Shown piece by piece: positions 10,301 to 18,783 of a stretch of DNA of 64,000 bases. Where the stretch lies: positions 2,229,125 through 2,293,124 of the forward strand of contig NC_012997.1 of NCBI RefSeq assembly GCF_000023025.1. The letters are read 5' to 3'. How positions within the stretch are numbered: the first letter of the stretch is position 1; every line of letters begins with the position of its first letter. Under the pieces are notes generated by a model, which was not told the DNA's origin, did not search any database, and worked only from the letters and a program-made list of their open reading frames with translations. Both the position numbers and the translations under genes were made by a program. Origin of the DNA: Teredinibacter turnerae T7901 (GTDB lineage: Bacteria; Pseudomonadota; Gammaproteobacteria; Pseudomonadales; Cellvibrionaceae).

Positions 10301-12234
10301 GCGATGTAACCACCACACAGTGGACTAATCTGTCGGCAAAGGTTAACTGGACCGAAGGCAAATCCTGGACGTTTGTTAATTCCGGTGATATTGATTTGTC
10401 TGAATTTGTCGGTGCCAACCTCACGATCGCATTCCATTACACCTCGGTGACTGGCAAGCCTTCATCCACCTGGGAAATTGCGAATTTCTCGGTGGTAGAA
10501 GCCCAGGTTCAAAGTGGCGATACGAAAGGCGGCACCGTGCTGGCGGATGTCGGCCCAGGTGACGTGATCAATACCATCAATGAGCGCCAAACAGGTGAGT
10601 TAGCGTTCAGCGGTATCGCGCCTCCTGCGGATCCAACTGAGGAAAATCAGATACTTGCAAGCAGTGCAGCAACCTTAGACGGCAATGCAATAGCTGGCTT
10701 CGGTTACACCACCTTGGCGAAATCTGGTCAACTGGTTGATGGCAATGTTTACGCGCAGGTAAATGATAAGTTCGGCACGCCGCTGTTTGTGTCCAACTAC
10801 AACGAGTTTACGTCCTTTATTACCCGTGGTGATCGTCTGTTTGCGATTTCTCAGTACGAAAATATTCCTGGTGGGATGTCTTTGTCCGAATTGCAGCAAG
10901 ATGCGACTACTGGTCAGTTGAACATGATTTCCACGCGTGCGATTGACTTTGCTGACGTGCACGGTGGCTACAACCACTGTGCGGCTATGGTAACGCCTTG
11001 GGATACTCACCTGGGTTCTGAAGAGTATGAGCCGGATTACCGTTTGCGTTCCGCTGCCACTGGCGAAATCGACAGTTACTACAACCAGATTGGCGATTAC
11101 CATTCAGATCTGGCGCTGACCGAAATCAACCCCTATTGGTACGGCTATGCGGTTGAAGTGGATATCGAAATCGATGGCGACAACGTTACCGACACCGTGA
11201 CCAAGCACTACGCGATGGGCCGTTTGGCGATCGAACTTGCTTACGCCATGCCGGATGAAAAAACCGTGTACCTCACAGACGATGGCACTAACGGTGGTTT
11301 GTTCCTGTTTATCGCAGATGTACCTACCGACCTGAGTTCCGGTAGCTTGTATGCGATGAAGTGGAACCAGACCGCGGCCGACAGTGCTGACAATGCGGGT
11401 ATGGGGGCTGCTGATATCGAATGGCTGCCAATGGGCCATGCGACGGATGCAGATATCAAAGCCATGATCGAGGGCGACACTGCTTTGACCTTCGACGATA
11501 TCTTTTCCGCTGTTGCGCCAACCGGTAACCAGTGTATGTTGGGTTACACCTCCATCAACCATAAGGGTACGCAGGAGTGTTTGAAGCTTAACGCTGGTAT
11601 GGAACTGGCAGCCTCGCGATTGGAAACACGTCGTTATGCCGCCTACCTGGGCGCTACAGTGGAAATGCGCAAGGAAGAAGGCATTACTTACAATCCGCAC
11701 AATCACAAAATGTACTTGGCGATTTCCGATATCGACAACGGTATGCTGGCTGGCAACAGCGCAGACGTTGGCGGCCCCGATCACATGAAGATTGGTACCA
11801 AAAACGACTGTGGTGGTTTGTACGAAATGTCTCTGGGTAGTAATGCCGCGATTGGTTCTGACTATGTTGTTGGTGCGATGACCGGTCTTATCGCTGGTGT
11901 ACCAGAGGGTTCGCAATGTGACATCGACAACCTGGCTGGTCCAGATAACGTTGCTTATATCGGTTACAACACCCTGATCATCACCGAAGATACGGACGAT
12001 CACGACAATAACTTTGTGTGGGCGTACGACCTTAACGCAAAATCACTCACGCGCATTTTCTCTGCGCCAAGTGGTGCTGAGAATACCGGGCCTTATATGT
12101 TTAACGACATTAACGGGTTCTCCTATATCTCCACCGTTGTTCAGCATCCGGCCGGCGAGTCGGTTGATCCGCAACCAGGCAACGAGGCGGAAATTGGCTA
12201 CTTTGGACCAATTCCAGCGCCAGTGCTGCCCTAA
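7345..12234 (+). CDS. Multidomain lipoprotein: EEP nuclease/phosphatase plus PhoX-like phosphatase
   Basis: 1629-residue surface or secreted lipoprotein with lipobox LSGC (Cys20). Layout by residue: an acidic stretch and a poly-Ser linker (about 24-77); a jelly-roll choice-of-anchor J-like module (about 85-245); a PKD domain (about 250-330, with EWDFGDNTD and GEYQVTLTITD); an endonuclease/exonuclease/phosphatase domain (about 340-715, with FRVATFNAGF, LLLNEID and a late SSDHRLVWMDL that carries the catalytic His). Two more J-like modules (about 733-892 and 893-1053) follow, and the rest (about 1060-1629) is PhoX/DUF839-like (YNEFTSFITRGDRLFAISQ, YNPHNHKMYLAISD, NTLIITEDTDDHDNNFVWA). All three J modules repeat the motif NCYxGxxACDDWM or a close variant. 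The combination suggests degradation of extracellular nucleic acid or phosphodiesters with release of phosphate. This joint role is inferred. A GTG start is used. Confidence 0.85.
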   Translation: MKVNHFKVAALSAAIMLSGCGWNDDDDNSSGNSSSSSSSSSSSASTSSSSTSSTSSSSSSSSSSGSSSSSSSSSSGGTEAPRYIKLFEDNFESGSLSKWTTISQASDKDWITETYAGDKFAVANCYQGDAACDDWMISPEIDLTNFTSAKITFNSAWNYGNNSADQMKLMVSDDYAGDPATATWTDITESASWSGGAFEFVDSGDVSLTDFVGKPVVVAFHYVAPVPDAAKWEIDDILIDGMGTGDFPLDGEITLPDETFYANRSISFNASAFNGAGEPFTYEWDFGDNTDAATGSAVAHTFANPGEYQVTLTITDNAQTEIDISKFVTVETQSAYSMPAKQGDFRVATFNAGFDPFKVAGGLKAAFDNGDYVKAQKVAEIIQRTNADVLLLNEIDGNDNMATINSFSENYLKVSQNGAGAITYDYIYTNDCNTGVPSGFDLNNDGSDNTADDAYGFGEYPGKYCMAVFSKYPLDETNSRTFQLFKWKDMPGALEPELDGEKFYSAAEWEAFRLSSKTHMDVPVTIGGKTIHILGSHPTPPTFDAEEDRNGKRNADEIRLWADYIDPAKGGYLYDDNNSAGVTLNDGDMFIIVGDENASSVEGDAYIFDDDSRAIDQLLDSPYVNPNLREDSANFQVPTSVGGAENSPANLYGTSHTAGWAMRADYVLPSAQGMRIKQNGVFWPRHSDNLHYLVEAVDATDVESSDHRLVWMDLEFFDGKVVDPETQQPAADKTVIFEDSFTGTDLAGWTVIDNGEASLNWQQSSYSGVNYAAANCYKGAEACDDWMLRELDLSSASNAVLSFRNAYKYGKNSVEQISVLVATDYNGDVASASWVELSDKATWSSGEFAWADSGEIDLSAYDGQTITLAFHYSTEVADAASWEITDIKVESDLAPYAEDDFSQGIVNWTAVSTTVDGQDWVDGSANGSTFAKVSCYQGTAACDDWLVRTVDLSKAVNPVLNFDNASNYGDDPRTQIALMVSANYSGDVTTTQWTNLSAKVNWTEGKSWTFVNSGDIDLSEFVGANLTIAFHYTSVTGKPSSTWEIANFSVVEAQVQSGDTKGGTVLADVGPGDVINTINERQTGELAFSGIAPPADPTEENQILASSAATLDGNAIAGFGYTTLAKSGQLVDGNVYAQVNDKFGTPLFVSNYNEFTSFITRGDRLFAISQYENIPGGMSLSELQQDATTGQLNMISTRAIDFADVHGGYNHCAAMVTPWDTHLGSEEYEPDYRLRSAATGEIDSYYNQIGDYHSDLALTEINPYWYGYAVEVDIEIDGDNVTDTVTKHYAMGRLAIELAYAMPDEKTVYLTDDGTNGGLFLFIADVPTDLSSGSLYAMKWNQTAADSADNAGMGAADIEWLPMGHATDADIKAMIEGDTALTFDDIFSAVAPTGNQCMLGYTSINHKGTQECLKLNAGMELAASRLETRRYAAYLGATVEMRKEEGITYNPHNHKMYLAISDIDNGMLAGNSADVGGPDHMKIGTKNDCGGLYEMSLGSNAAIGSDYVVGAMTGLIAGVPEGSQCDIDNLAGPDNVAYIGYNTLIITEDTDDHDNNFVWAYDLNAKSLTRIFSAPSGAENTGPYMFNDINGFSYISTVVQHPAGESVDPQPGNEAEIGYFGPIPAPVLP

Positions 12235-12299
12235 GCTGGAAATTCGCCTGTGGTCGACGACGTTGACTGCATGGTGAAACACCTTTAGGCGCATAAAAG

Positions 12300-12326
12300 A
12301 ACCGGCCATTTGGCCGGTTTTTTTTT
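12300..12326 (+). terminator. Rho-independent terminator
   Basis: Perfect stem ACCGGCC-ATTT-GGCCGGT with a run of nine T, 66 bases after the stop codon of the nuclease/PhoX lipoprotein gene. Confidence 0.93.
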
Positions 12327-12582
12327 GTGATAAACAGGCCGTGGGTTTAATCTGAACTGACTATCCGCTGGATTGTCGGAATAAAACATCGCTCGCGCGT
12401 AATTCGACACGGGTGGAGCAATTGATGTCGGTGAGTCCTGGTAATGCTGTATCGATAAATGCGTGTTAACAGGCTCCGGCACTTTAAATATCCGCTCGAG
12501 ACCCAAATATTGCTGGATCAACAACTTTGATTATTCAGCGTCTAAAATTTGCGCGGTTAACAACCAGAGATATGAGGTTTTT

Positions 12583-13386
12583 ATGCAAGAAATTCCAGCG
12601 TTAGGTATGGGTACATACCGTTTAAAAGATGATGTCGCTTACGCTTCAGTGACTACCGCGTTGAATCTGGGGTATCGACATATTGATACCGCGCAGCTTT
12701 ACGAAAACGAAGAAGCCGTAGGTCGCGCCATTGCCGATAGCGATGTATCGCGCGACGAACTATTTATTACCACCAAAGTTTGGATGGATAAGTTTTCGGA
12801 AGAAAAATTTTTGCCCAGTGTGGAAGAAAGCCTGACCAAACTGCAATTAGATCGAGTGGATTTATTGTTGGTGCATTGGCCGGACGAATCCGGCGCTGTT
12901 GCCATGGAAGATTACTTGGCGCAGTTGAAGGCCGCGCAAGATAAGGGTTACACCAAGCATATCGGGGTTTCCAATTTCACCAACGCCCAGTTAGACCAAG
13001 CGATTTCCATTCTGGGAGAAGGCGTGATCTACACCAATCAGGTCGAAGTACAGCCTTTCCTGCAAAACCAGAAGGTGATTGCGCATTGTAAAGAGCGCAA
13101 CGTTCGCGTTACCGGATATATGCCGTTGGCGGTTGGCAAGGTCATGGATAATGCGGTATTGCAAGATATCGCCAGCGAGTTGGACGTGTCTCCGGCACAG
13201 GTTGCTCTGGCGTGGCAATTTGCGCAAGGCCTCATCACCATTCCATCGTCTACCAAAGAAAGCCATCTGCAGTCCAATCTGGACGCGCAAAAGATTTCAC
13301 TCACCGATGAGCACATGAAAGCCATTGCGACTCTGGAATGTAATGACCGCATTGCCAATCCGGACTTCGCGCCCAAGTGGGATTAA
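12583..13386 (+). CDS. dkgB: Aldo/keto reductase, 2,5-diketo-D-gluconate reductase B type
   Basis: NADPH-dependent aldo/keto reductase of 267 residues, the same length as E. coli DkgB and alike throughout (IPALGMGTYRLKDDV, LGYRHIDTAQLYENE, LVHWPDESGA, HIGVSNFT, TIPSSTKESHLQSNL, CNDRIANPDFAPKWD). The catalytic Asp-Tyr-Lys-His set is visible as D of HIDTAQ, Y of LYENE, K of TTKVW and H of LVHWP. The frame is open upstream, but ATG 12583 has a GAGG site five bases away and gives the family N-terminus. It reduces carbonyl substrates such as methylglyoxal or keto sugars in the cytoplasm. It stands alone, downstream of a terminator. Confidence 0.93.
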   Translation: MQEIPALGMGTYRLKDDVAYASVTTALNLGYRHIDTAQLYENEEAVGRAIADSDVSRDELFITTKVWMDKFSEEKFLPSVEESLTKLQLDRVDLLLVHWPDESGAVAMEDYLAQLKAAQDKGYTKHIGVSNFTNAQLDQAISILGEGVIYTNQVEVQPFLQNQKVIAHCKERNVRVTGYMPLAVGKVMDNAVLQDIASELDVSPAQVALAWQFAQGLITIPSSTKESHLQSNLDAQKISLTDEHMKAIATLECNDRIANPDFAPKWD

Positions 13387-13868
13387 TCGCTTTTTGACTC
13401 AGTGGCGCAGCATTTACGCCAAGCGAGCGGTTCGGTATCCAACACTGGTTTTGAGGTTAAGTTTCGCGTGAGGCATGCTTGCGTGCCCAGCGGGAACTTC
13501 AATGAATTACGAGAGCGCAAGCTGTCTATTTTCACTCTGAGAGTTTTAACGGCATTGCCAAACCTTGTGAGCAAAAACGCGCTTGCGCAACACTACCGCT
13601 TGTGGCGTTTATTTGGCCTGGCATCATCAGGTGAACCCGTGTTACACCGTTAAGCAATTTTAGTTTTGTGGAAAATGTGGATTTGGCGGCTGCGCCAGTC
13701 ATCGCCTTTTCAGTTTTCTCCGTAAACGTTTTACCTTATCTCCTGTTGAGGTACGCAACTCCTATACGTGCAAACGATCTAGCGGCACCACAGCTTTAAT
13801 TGGTTATTGGTGAAAAGATTCCTAAGCACGTTTTACCCACAATTTGTTAATTATTTGTGAGGACATAA
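13387..13868. other. Intergenic region without a convincing gene
   Basis: 482 bases between dkgB and the old yellow enzyme gene. An 83-codon frame at 13402-13653 lacks a ribosome site and has no recognisable features. A small hairpin around GGCATGCTTGCGTGCC near 13472 is the only structure seen. The last 100 bases probably hold the promoter of the next gene. Confidence 0.5.
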
Positions 13869-14936
13869 ATGACAGACCTATTTTCCCCAATCAAATTCGG
13901 CGCGGTAGAAGCCAGCAACCGCGTACTTATGGCGCCACTGACCCGCTGTCGTGCGGACGCGGACCATGTTCCTACAGAGATGATGGCTACCTATTATGCG
14001 CAGCGCGCGTCTTCCGGCTTGTTAATTGCCGAAGCTACCATGGCAATGGAAGGTTGCTCGGCGTTCTGGCGTGAACCTGGCATCCATTCCGATGCACAGG
14101 TCGAGGGCTGGAAGAAAGTCACCGATGCGGTGCACGCAAAAGGCGGCAAAATATTCCTCCAGATCTGGCATGGAGGCCGCGCCTGCCATCCGGCACTGAA
14201 CGACGGCAAGCAACCCGTAGCGCCGAGTGAAATCGCCATTACTAATGACACCGTTCACACCCCGGAGGGCAAGCAAAACTATACCGTGCCGCGCGCTCTG
14301 AGCGACGACGAAATTCCAGCCATTATTGCCGGTTTTAAAAAAGCCGCAGAAAACGCTAAAGCCGCGAACTTTGACGGCGTAGAAGTGCATGGCGCCAATG
14401 GCTACCTGTTGGACGAGTTCCTACGTGACGGTGCCAATCTCCGTGAAGGCCCATACGGTGGCAGTATGGAAAATCGCGCGCGCTTGCTGCTCGAGGTTAT
14501 TGAGGTGGTGAGCGATGTGTGGGGTAGCGATCATGTTGGTGTGCGCTTATCGCCATTAAACAGTTTTAACAGCATGAAAGACAGCGACCCTGTTGGCCTT
14601 ATCACCTGGCTGGCGGCTAAGCTCAACGACTACGACCTGGCATATCTGCATCTTATGCGCAGCGACTTCCTCGGCGAGCAGTCTGCTGATGTCGTTACTC
14701 CCGCCCGCGAGCATTATAAAGGCACGCTTATTGTCAATATGGGTTACGGCGCTGAGGAGGCTGCAGACGCAGTTGCCAGTGGAAAAGCCGACGCGGTAGC
14801 TTTTGGTGTACCTTTTATCGCCAACCCGGATTTACCCGAACGATTAAAAGCGGGCGCAGAATTGAACGAAGCCAACCCAGACACCTTTTACACCCAAGGC
14901 GAGGAGGGTTACATCGATTACCCCGCCATGAGTTAG
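13869..14936 (+). CDS. Old yellow enzyme family alkene reductase (NemA-like)
   Basis: FMN-dependent TIM-barrel oxidoreductase of 355 residues. Family signatures are LFSPIKFGAVEASNRVLMAP at the N-terminus, LQIWHGGR, the substrate-binding HGANGYLLDEFLRD (the His/Asn pair that binds the activated carbonyl), and GPYGGSMENRARLLLEV. It reduces the C=C bond of enones, nitro-esters or maleimides with NAD(P)H in the cytoplasm. Start ATG 13869 is preceded by a GTGAGGA region. A good terminator follows, so it is a single-gene unit. In other bacteria such genes often respond to electrophile stress. No dedicated regulator is next to it. Confidence 0.94.
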   Translation: MTDLFSPIKFGAVEASNRVLMAPLTRCRADADHVPTEMMATYYAQRASSGLLIAEATMAMEGCSAFWREPGIHSDAQVEGWKKVTDAVHAKGGKIFLQIWHGGRACHPALNDGKQPVAPSEIAITNDTVHTPEGKQNYTVPRALSDDEIPAIIAGFKKAAENAKAANFDGVEVHGANGYLLDEFLRDGANLREGPYGGSMENRARLLLEVIEVVSDVWGSDHVGVRLSPLNSFNSMKDSDPVGLITWLAAKLNDYDLAYLHLMRSDFLGEQSADVVTPAREHYKGTLIVNMGYGAEEAADAVASGKADAVAFGVPFIANPDLPERLKAGAELNEANPDTFYTQGEEGYIDYPAMS

Positions 14937-14960
14937 GTCCATCGAGGAACAACACCTTAG

Positions 14961-14998
14961 ACGCCCACATGGTTTGCCTGTGTGGGCGTTTTCGTTTT
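14961..14998 (+). terminator. Rho-independent terminator
   Basis: Perfect nine-base stem ACGCCCACA/TGTGGGCGT with an eleven-base loop, followed by a T-rich run, 24 bases after the alkene reductase stop codon. Confidence 0.85.
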
Positions 14999-15059
14999 TG
15001 AAATAGCCTTCTACACTCAGAGTGAGCATTTTATGATCACTCAAAAAGGAGGTTCTTGC

Positions 15060-15812
15060 ATGAGCGATTACATCATAGGTGGCTGGACCCAAAACCCGAC
15101 TAATACTGCCCCCAACAGCTTCGCCGTTACCCAGTACGGTATGATCACCAACCTGCCAGACCTTACATCAGGTACCAGTACGTCACCTGGCTGGAGCCCA
15201 CGACGGGTAAAAGCGCCACAAAACCCGGGTACGGTGATGTGGACCTACGGTGGAGGCGGTGCACTGCCGGATAAAATGCCTAAAACCCCGCAGGAGCTGG
15301 ATGCGATTGTGGATGCCACGCTGGACAATCAATGGGGCGGAGTGGATTTCGACGATGAGTCCAATATGAACGTGGAAAATATTATCGACGTCATGACCAA
15401 ACTGAAATCCGCCAACAAACAAACCAGCTACACATTTTTAGCCGGCTGGGATTACAACAATCCGCAGTCGTCCAATGCCGGCAAGGCGACCAATCTGAAG
15501 GTAGAGGCGATTGCCAAAGCGGGTGTCGCCGACCGCTTCTGCCTTATGTGCTATGCAGCCAGTATGTGGAATATGAACACTATTATCGCCAACGTTGGGC
15601 CAGCATTAGACCGCACGCTGGCCTTAGGCGCGCCGGCAAAATCCATCATCCTTGCGCTGACGCGGCGAGGACTCAACCAGGAAAATCTCAACTATTTTAT
15701 CGAGCAGGTGACATCGAGATCACTAGGTGGCCTGTTTATCTGGGACTACACGGCTCTCTCCCCGAACTACCTGAAAACGATTGAGTCAGAACTTTTGCAA
15801 ACACAGCAGTAA
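15060..15812 (+). CDS. GH18-like glycosidase/lectin-type protein without signal peptide
   Basis: 250 residues. The segment WGGVDFDDES (residues 92-101) matches the GH18 active-site signature DGxDxDxE except for the first Asp, with Glu100 in the catalytic position. The preceding strand VMWTYGGGGA and the following TSYTFLAGWDYN, FCLMCYAAS and GGLFIWDYTALS also fit successive strands of a GH18-type TIM barrel. The start is fixed by a very strong AAAAAGGAGG site seven bases before ATG 15060. No signal peptide is present, so the protein is either cytoplasmic or exported by another route. It is shorter than most active chitinases. It may be an endo-N-acetylglucosaminidase-like enzyme or a non-catalytic relative. 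Confidence 0.7.
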   Translation: MSDYIIGGWTQNPTNTAPNSFAVTQYGMITNLPDLTSGTSTSPGWSPRRVKAPQNPGTVMWTYGGGGALPDKMPKTPQELDAIVDATLDNQWGGVDFDDESNMNVENIIDVMTKLKSANKQTSYTFLAGWDYNNPQSSNAGKATNLKVEAIAKAGVADRFCLMCYAASMWNMNTIIANVGPALDRTLALGAPAKSIILALTRRGLNQENLNYFIEQVTSRSLGGLFIWDYTALSPNYLKTIESELLQTQQ

Positions 15813-15869
15813 TTTCCGCTGCAGGGGGTTGCGTGTGGCGTAAAATACATCGCGCTCACCTGACCTGTC

Positions 15870-15929
15870 GTATGCTTTTGTCGGTGCAATTTTCGCCGTG
15901 GCCAGCCATGGCGCGAAACTTAAGCATAC
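15870..15929. other. Long imperfect hairpin in intergenic region
   Basis: Arms GTATGCTT (15870-15877) and AAGCATAC (15922-15929) enclose a second partial stem (TTTCGC near 15891 with GCGAAA near 15913-15918). It is followed by CCTTTTCG. It may work as a weak terminator for the GH18-like gene or as a structured leader of the dehydrogenase gene at 16071. A second inverted repeat, CTTTCGA/TCGAAAG, lies at 15991-16017 and could be an operator. Confidence 0.4.
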
Positions 15930-16070
15930 CTTTTCGTTAGACCTGTTGCCTCATCGGCGCCAGCCCCCAATGGAGCGAAACGCCTGTATTCTTTCGAGCC
16001 CGCTTGAGATTCGAAAGTATCGTTTGGGCTGCCCTCGAATAACAGCAACACGAACTCTCTGGAGAAATTA

Positions 16071-17096
16071 ATGAAAGCCATTGGCTACACCGCCTGTTTA
16101 CCCATCACTGACGAAGCTGCCTTACAAGACATTGAGCTGCCTAAACCGGATGTGAGCGGGCGCGACCTTCTAATTAAGATTGATGCTATTAGCGTTAACC
16201 CGGTGGACTACAAAATTCGCCAAAACGTAGCTGCAGAAGAAGGCAGTTACAAAGTACTTGGCTGGGACGCCGTTGGCACAGTCGTAGAAAAAGGCCCAGA
16301 CGCCGAGCTGTTCAATGTTGGTGATCGTGTGTTTTATGCCGGTGACCTTACCCGCCCGGGTACCAATGCAGAATACCAATTGGTAGACGAGCGTATAGTG
16401 GGAAACCAGCCTAAGAATGTATCTAACAGTGAAGCGGCAGCACTGCCCTTAACGGCCATTACCGCCTGGGAAATGCTGTTCGAGCATCTCGCTATTAAGC
16501 AAGCGTCGGAACAAGGTAAAGCCTCTGCGAACGACGTTCTGCTCATTGTGGGCGCGGCCGGAGGTGTCGGTTCGATTCTTATACAGCTGGCGAAGCGCTT
16601 AACCGGTGCAACCGTGATAGCAACGGCATCGCGCGACGCTACCCAAACTTGGGTAAAAGAATTGGGCGCAGACTATGTAGTAGACCACAGCAAACCGCTG
16701 GTCGATCAAATAAATGCTCTAGATATCGCGCCGGTCACCCACGTAGCAAGCCTTACCAACACGGGCGACTATATTGACAGTTACATCGAGCTACTAAAAC
16801 CTATGGGTAAGATTGCCGTGATCGACGATCCCGCCACCCTCGACGTCACCAAATTAAAACGCAAGAGTCTTTCCCTGCACTGGGAATTTATGTTCACCCG
16901 TTCCATGTTTGCCACCGATGACATGATTGAACAGCATAAATTGCTCAATCAGGTGTCTGCGCTGGTAGACGAAGGCACCATAAAAACCACTCAGGCTAAC
17001 CATATGGGCACTATTAACGCCGCAAATCTGCGCAAGGCGCATGAACTGCTCGAGAGTGGTCGTTCAGTTGGCAAGATTACATTGGAAGGTTTTTAA
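16071..17096 (+). CDS. Zinc-type alcohol dehydrogenase family / quinone oxidoreductase-like protein
   Basis: Medium-chain dehydrogenase/reductase of 341 residues with a GroES-like N-terminal domain (ISVNPVDYKIRQ, LGWDAVGTVVEKG, NVGDRVFYAGD) and a Rossmann domain (LLIVGAAGGVGSILIQLAKR). The end EHSGRSVGKI-like segment (ELLESGRSVGKITLEGF) is typical of the ZADH family close to quinone oxidoreductase. The usual catalytic zinc Cys ligand is absent, so it is probably a zinc-independent NADPH reductase. The TGGAGA site lies six bases before ATG. Single gene; substrate unknown. Confidence 0.9.
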   Translation: MKAIGYTACLPITDEAALQDIELPKPDVSGRDLLIKIDAISVNPVDYKIRQNVAAEEGSYKVLGWDAVGTVVEKGPDAELFNVGDRVFYAGDLTRPGTNAEYQLVDERIVGNQPKNVSNSEAAALPLTAITAWEMLFEHLAIKQASEQGKASANDVLLIVGAAGGVGSILIQLAKRLTGATVIATASRDATQTWVKELGADYVVDHSKPLVDQINALDIAPVTHVASLTNTGDYIDSYIELLKPMGKIAVIDDPATLDVTKLKRKSLSLHWEFMFTRSMFATDDMIEQHKLLNQVSALVDEGTIKTTQANHMGTINAANLRKAHELLESGRSVGKITLEGF

Positions 17097-17663
17097 GGCT
17101 TTGCATTAAGCCTGTTAATACCCGCCAGTTGCATTTGTGTGATTGGCAGAAATATTTGGACAATAACGCAAGGAAGCGTTTTCATAACGTTTAAATGGCT
17201 TTCCGTAAATAGCTTCCCGATATAGCTAAGCGCTCATTTTTACCCGCGTAGCGCTTGGCGTTTTTGCATGACGTCATCGGTTGATGCATTTTTATGATCA
17301 AACTTTCTCGCCGAAATCTCTCGCCAAACTTTATTGTCAAGCACTTAGCTGACTTTAAGTAGCGTGTCGGAATTTAAAAAGAAAATAAATACTACCTGTG
17401 TACTTCATTTTGGGAGGCGTCGGGACACGCATATCGTCGATATCCTATTTGAAATAGGTTTTTCATTGGTCACCGCTTAAAGTTCTATGAGTGCGCGTAA
17501 ATGTATCTATGCCATTTGCCGCTAGTACGACAGCGTTTTATATACCATTTGTTCTCGTTGAAAGGCACTATATAACAATCAGGTTATATCAATTCGCCTC
17601 CTACCTGGCTTTTTGCTAACTATACTCAGATGTAGCTTCGATATTCCATAGTTAGGTGTCCTT
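17097..17663. other. Long intergenic region with small inverted repeats
   Basis: 567 bases without a supported gene. Structures seen: AAGCGCT (17228-17234) paired with AGCGCTT (17250-17256) followed by GGCGTTTTT, a possible weak terminator for the dehydrogenase; a 13-base palindrome ATATCGTCGATAT at 17431-17443; and CCTATTTGAAATAGG followed by six T at 17444-17463, a second possible weak terminator. Confidence 0.4.
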
Positions 17664-18488
17664 ATGCCACATAGCGCTCTGTTTAAAGAGATTCACAACA
17701 TTCCGGCTATTCCTAAAGTTATTCAAGAGCTAATCGACGATTTCGGTGACGACAAGTCTAACGCTGATGATATTAGTAAAAAAATTCAAATGGATGCTTC
17801 CATATCTTTGAAAGTGATGAGGCTTGCCAATTCCGCCCGCTATGGCGCTGGTAGAAAAGTCAATTCTATTGATTCCGCTATCGTGTTATTAGGGCAGGAA
17901 GCATTAAAAACGCTGGTGATAGCCTCAGGCGTAACATCGGCCTGTAAGGACGTGCCCGGGGTGGATAAAAGGAAGTTTTGGCGAAAATCTTTTACCGTCG
18001 CAAATATCTGTAAACTGGTTGGGCGTCTCTCGAAGGTCAACCCTGAAGTCGCGTTTACTTGTGGTATGTTACACAATATCGGCGACGTATTACTTTATAT
18101 AGCCCATACAGACACCATGGCGCGTATCGATAAAATGGTTGAAAGCGGTGCTGACAAGGCGGATTTGCAGGATAATCAGTTTGGCTACAACTATATGATT
18201 GTCGGTGCGGAATTAGCACGTAAGTGGAATTTTCCAGACGAAATAGTTTCGGCGATTAGATTCCAAAAGTCGCCGGAAGAAGCGCCCGAAGAAAACTTGT
18301 TCGCGTACGTCACCAATATATCGGCAATGCTCTACCAACAATTCGAGCAAGGGAAAGAAAAGGAAGACATACTGAGCCAGTTTCCCACGGAAAAAGCGGG
18401 AAAATTGAACATCGACTTGCTTGATCTTTTTGAAAAACTCGTTGAGATGTATGAGTCGGAAGACGATATAGAGGCTTTTATAGAGTAA
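17664..18488 (+). CDS. HDOD domain signalling protein
   Basis: 274-residue cytoplasmic protein made almost wholly of an HDOD domain (residues about 5-205): IPAIPKVIQELIDDF at the start, then MDASISLKVMRLANSARYGAGRKVNSIDSAIVLLGQEALKTLV, here described by its opening MDASISLKVMRLANSARYG. The HD-derived helix has GMLHNIGDVLLY. HDOD proteins are catalytically inactive relatives of HD phosphohydrolases that act in c-di-GMP, stress and motility signalling. No partner output domain is fused. The C-terminal tail is acidic (EDDIEAFIE). Gene stands alone; partner unknown. Confidence 0.92.
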   Translation: MPHSALFKEIHNIPAIPKVIQELIDDFGDDKSNADDISKKIQMDASISLKVMRLANSARYGAGRKVNSIDSAIVLLGQEALKTLVIASGVTSACKDVPGVDKRKFWRKSFTVANICKLVGRLSKVNPEVAFTCGMLHNIGDVLLYIAHTDTMARIDKMVESGADKADLQDNQFGYNYMIVGAELARKWNFPDEIVSAIRFQKSPEEAPEENLFAYVTNISAMLYQQFEQGKEKEDILSQFPTEKAGKLNIDLLDLFEKLVEMYESEDDIEAFIE

Positions 18489-18783
18489 ACCTTTCTATTG
18501 GTCGTGTCATTAACCGGGCGTTTAGCTCGGGTTGCAGTAGAGTGCTGCTGTAATCCATTCGCTCGCAAGTGGCGTCTTGCTTGATATTCAAATCTTGGTT
18601 TGCTCTTGCACCCAGCGGGATTCAGTCTTTTGCGACACTTCCGCTAGAAACCGCGTTGAGTTTTTTGTTGGGGTTCTAATCACTTCCGCTTGCATTTTGG
18701 ACTTTTAAACAAACCTGCGGCCACCTGTGTAGTGATACTCTTTGCAGTATCTGATTAATTATCTATACAGTAGGGTTTAGGGT

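Noticed and set aside
11104-12003. A 299-codon open frame on the minus strand
   Set aside because: It lies wholly inside the PhoX-like domain of the lipoprotein gene, has no recognisable domain or ribosome site, and is explained by codon bias of the sense gene.
13402-13653. An 83-codon frame downstream of dkgB
   Set aside because: No ribosome site, no recognisable motif and no conserved context.
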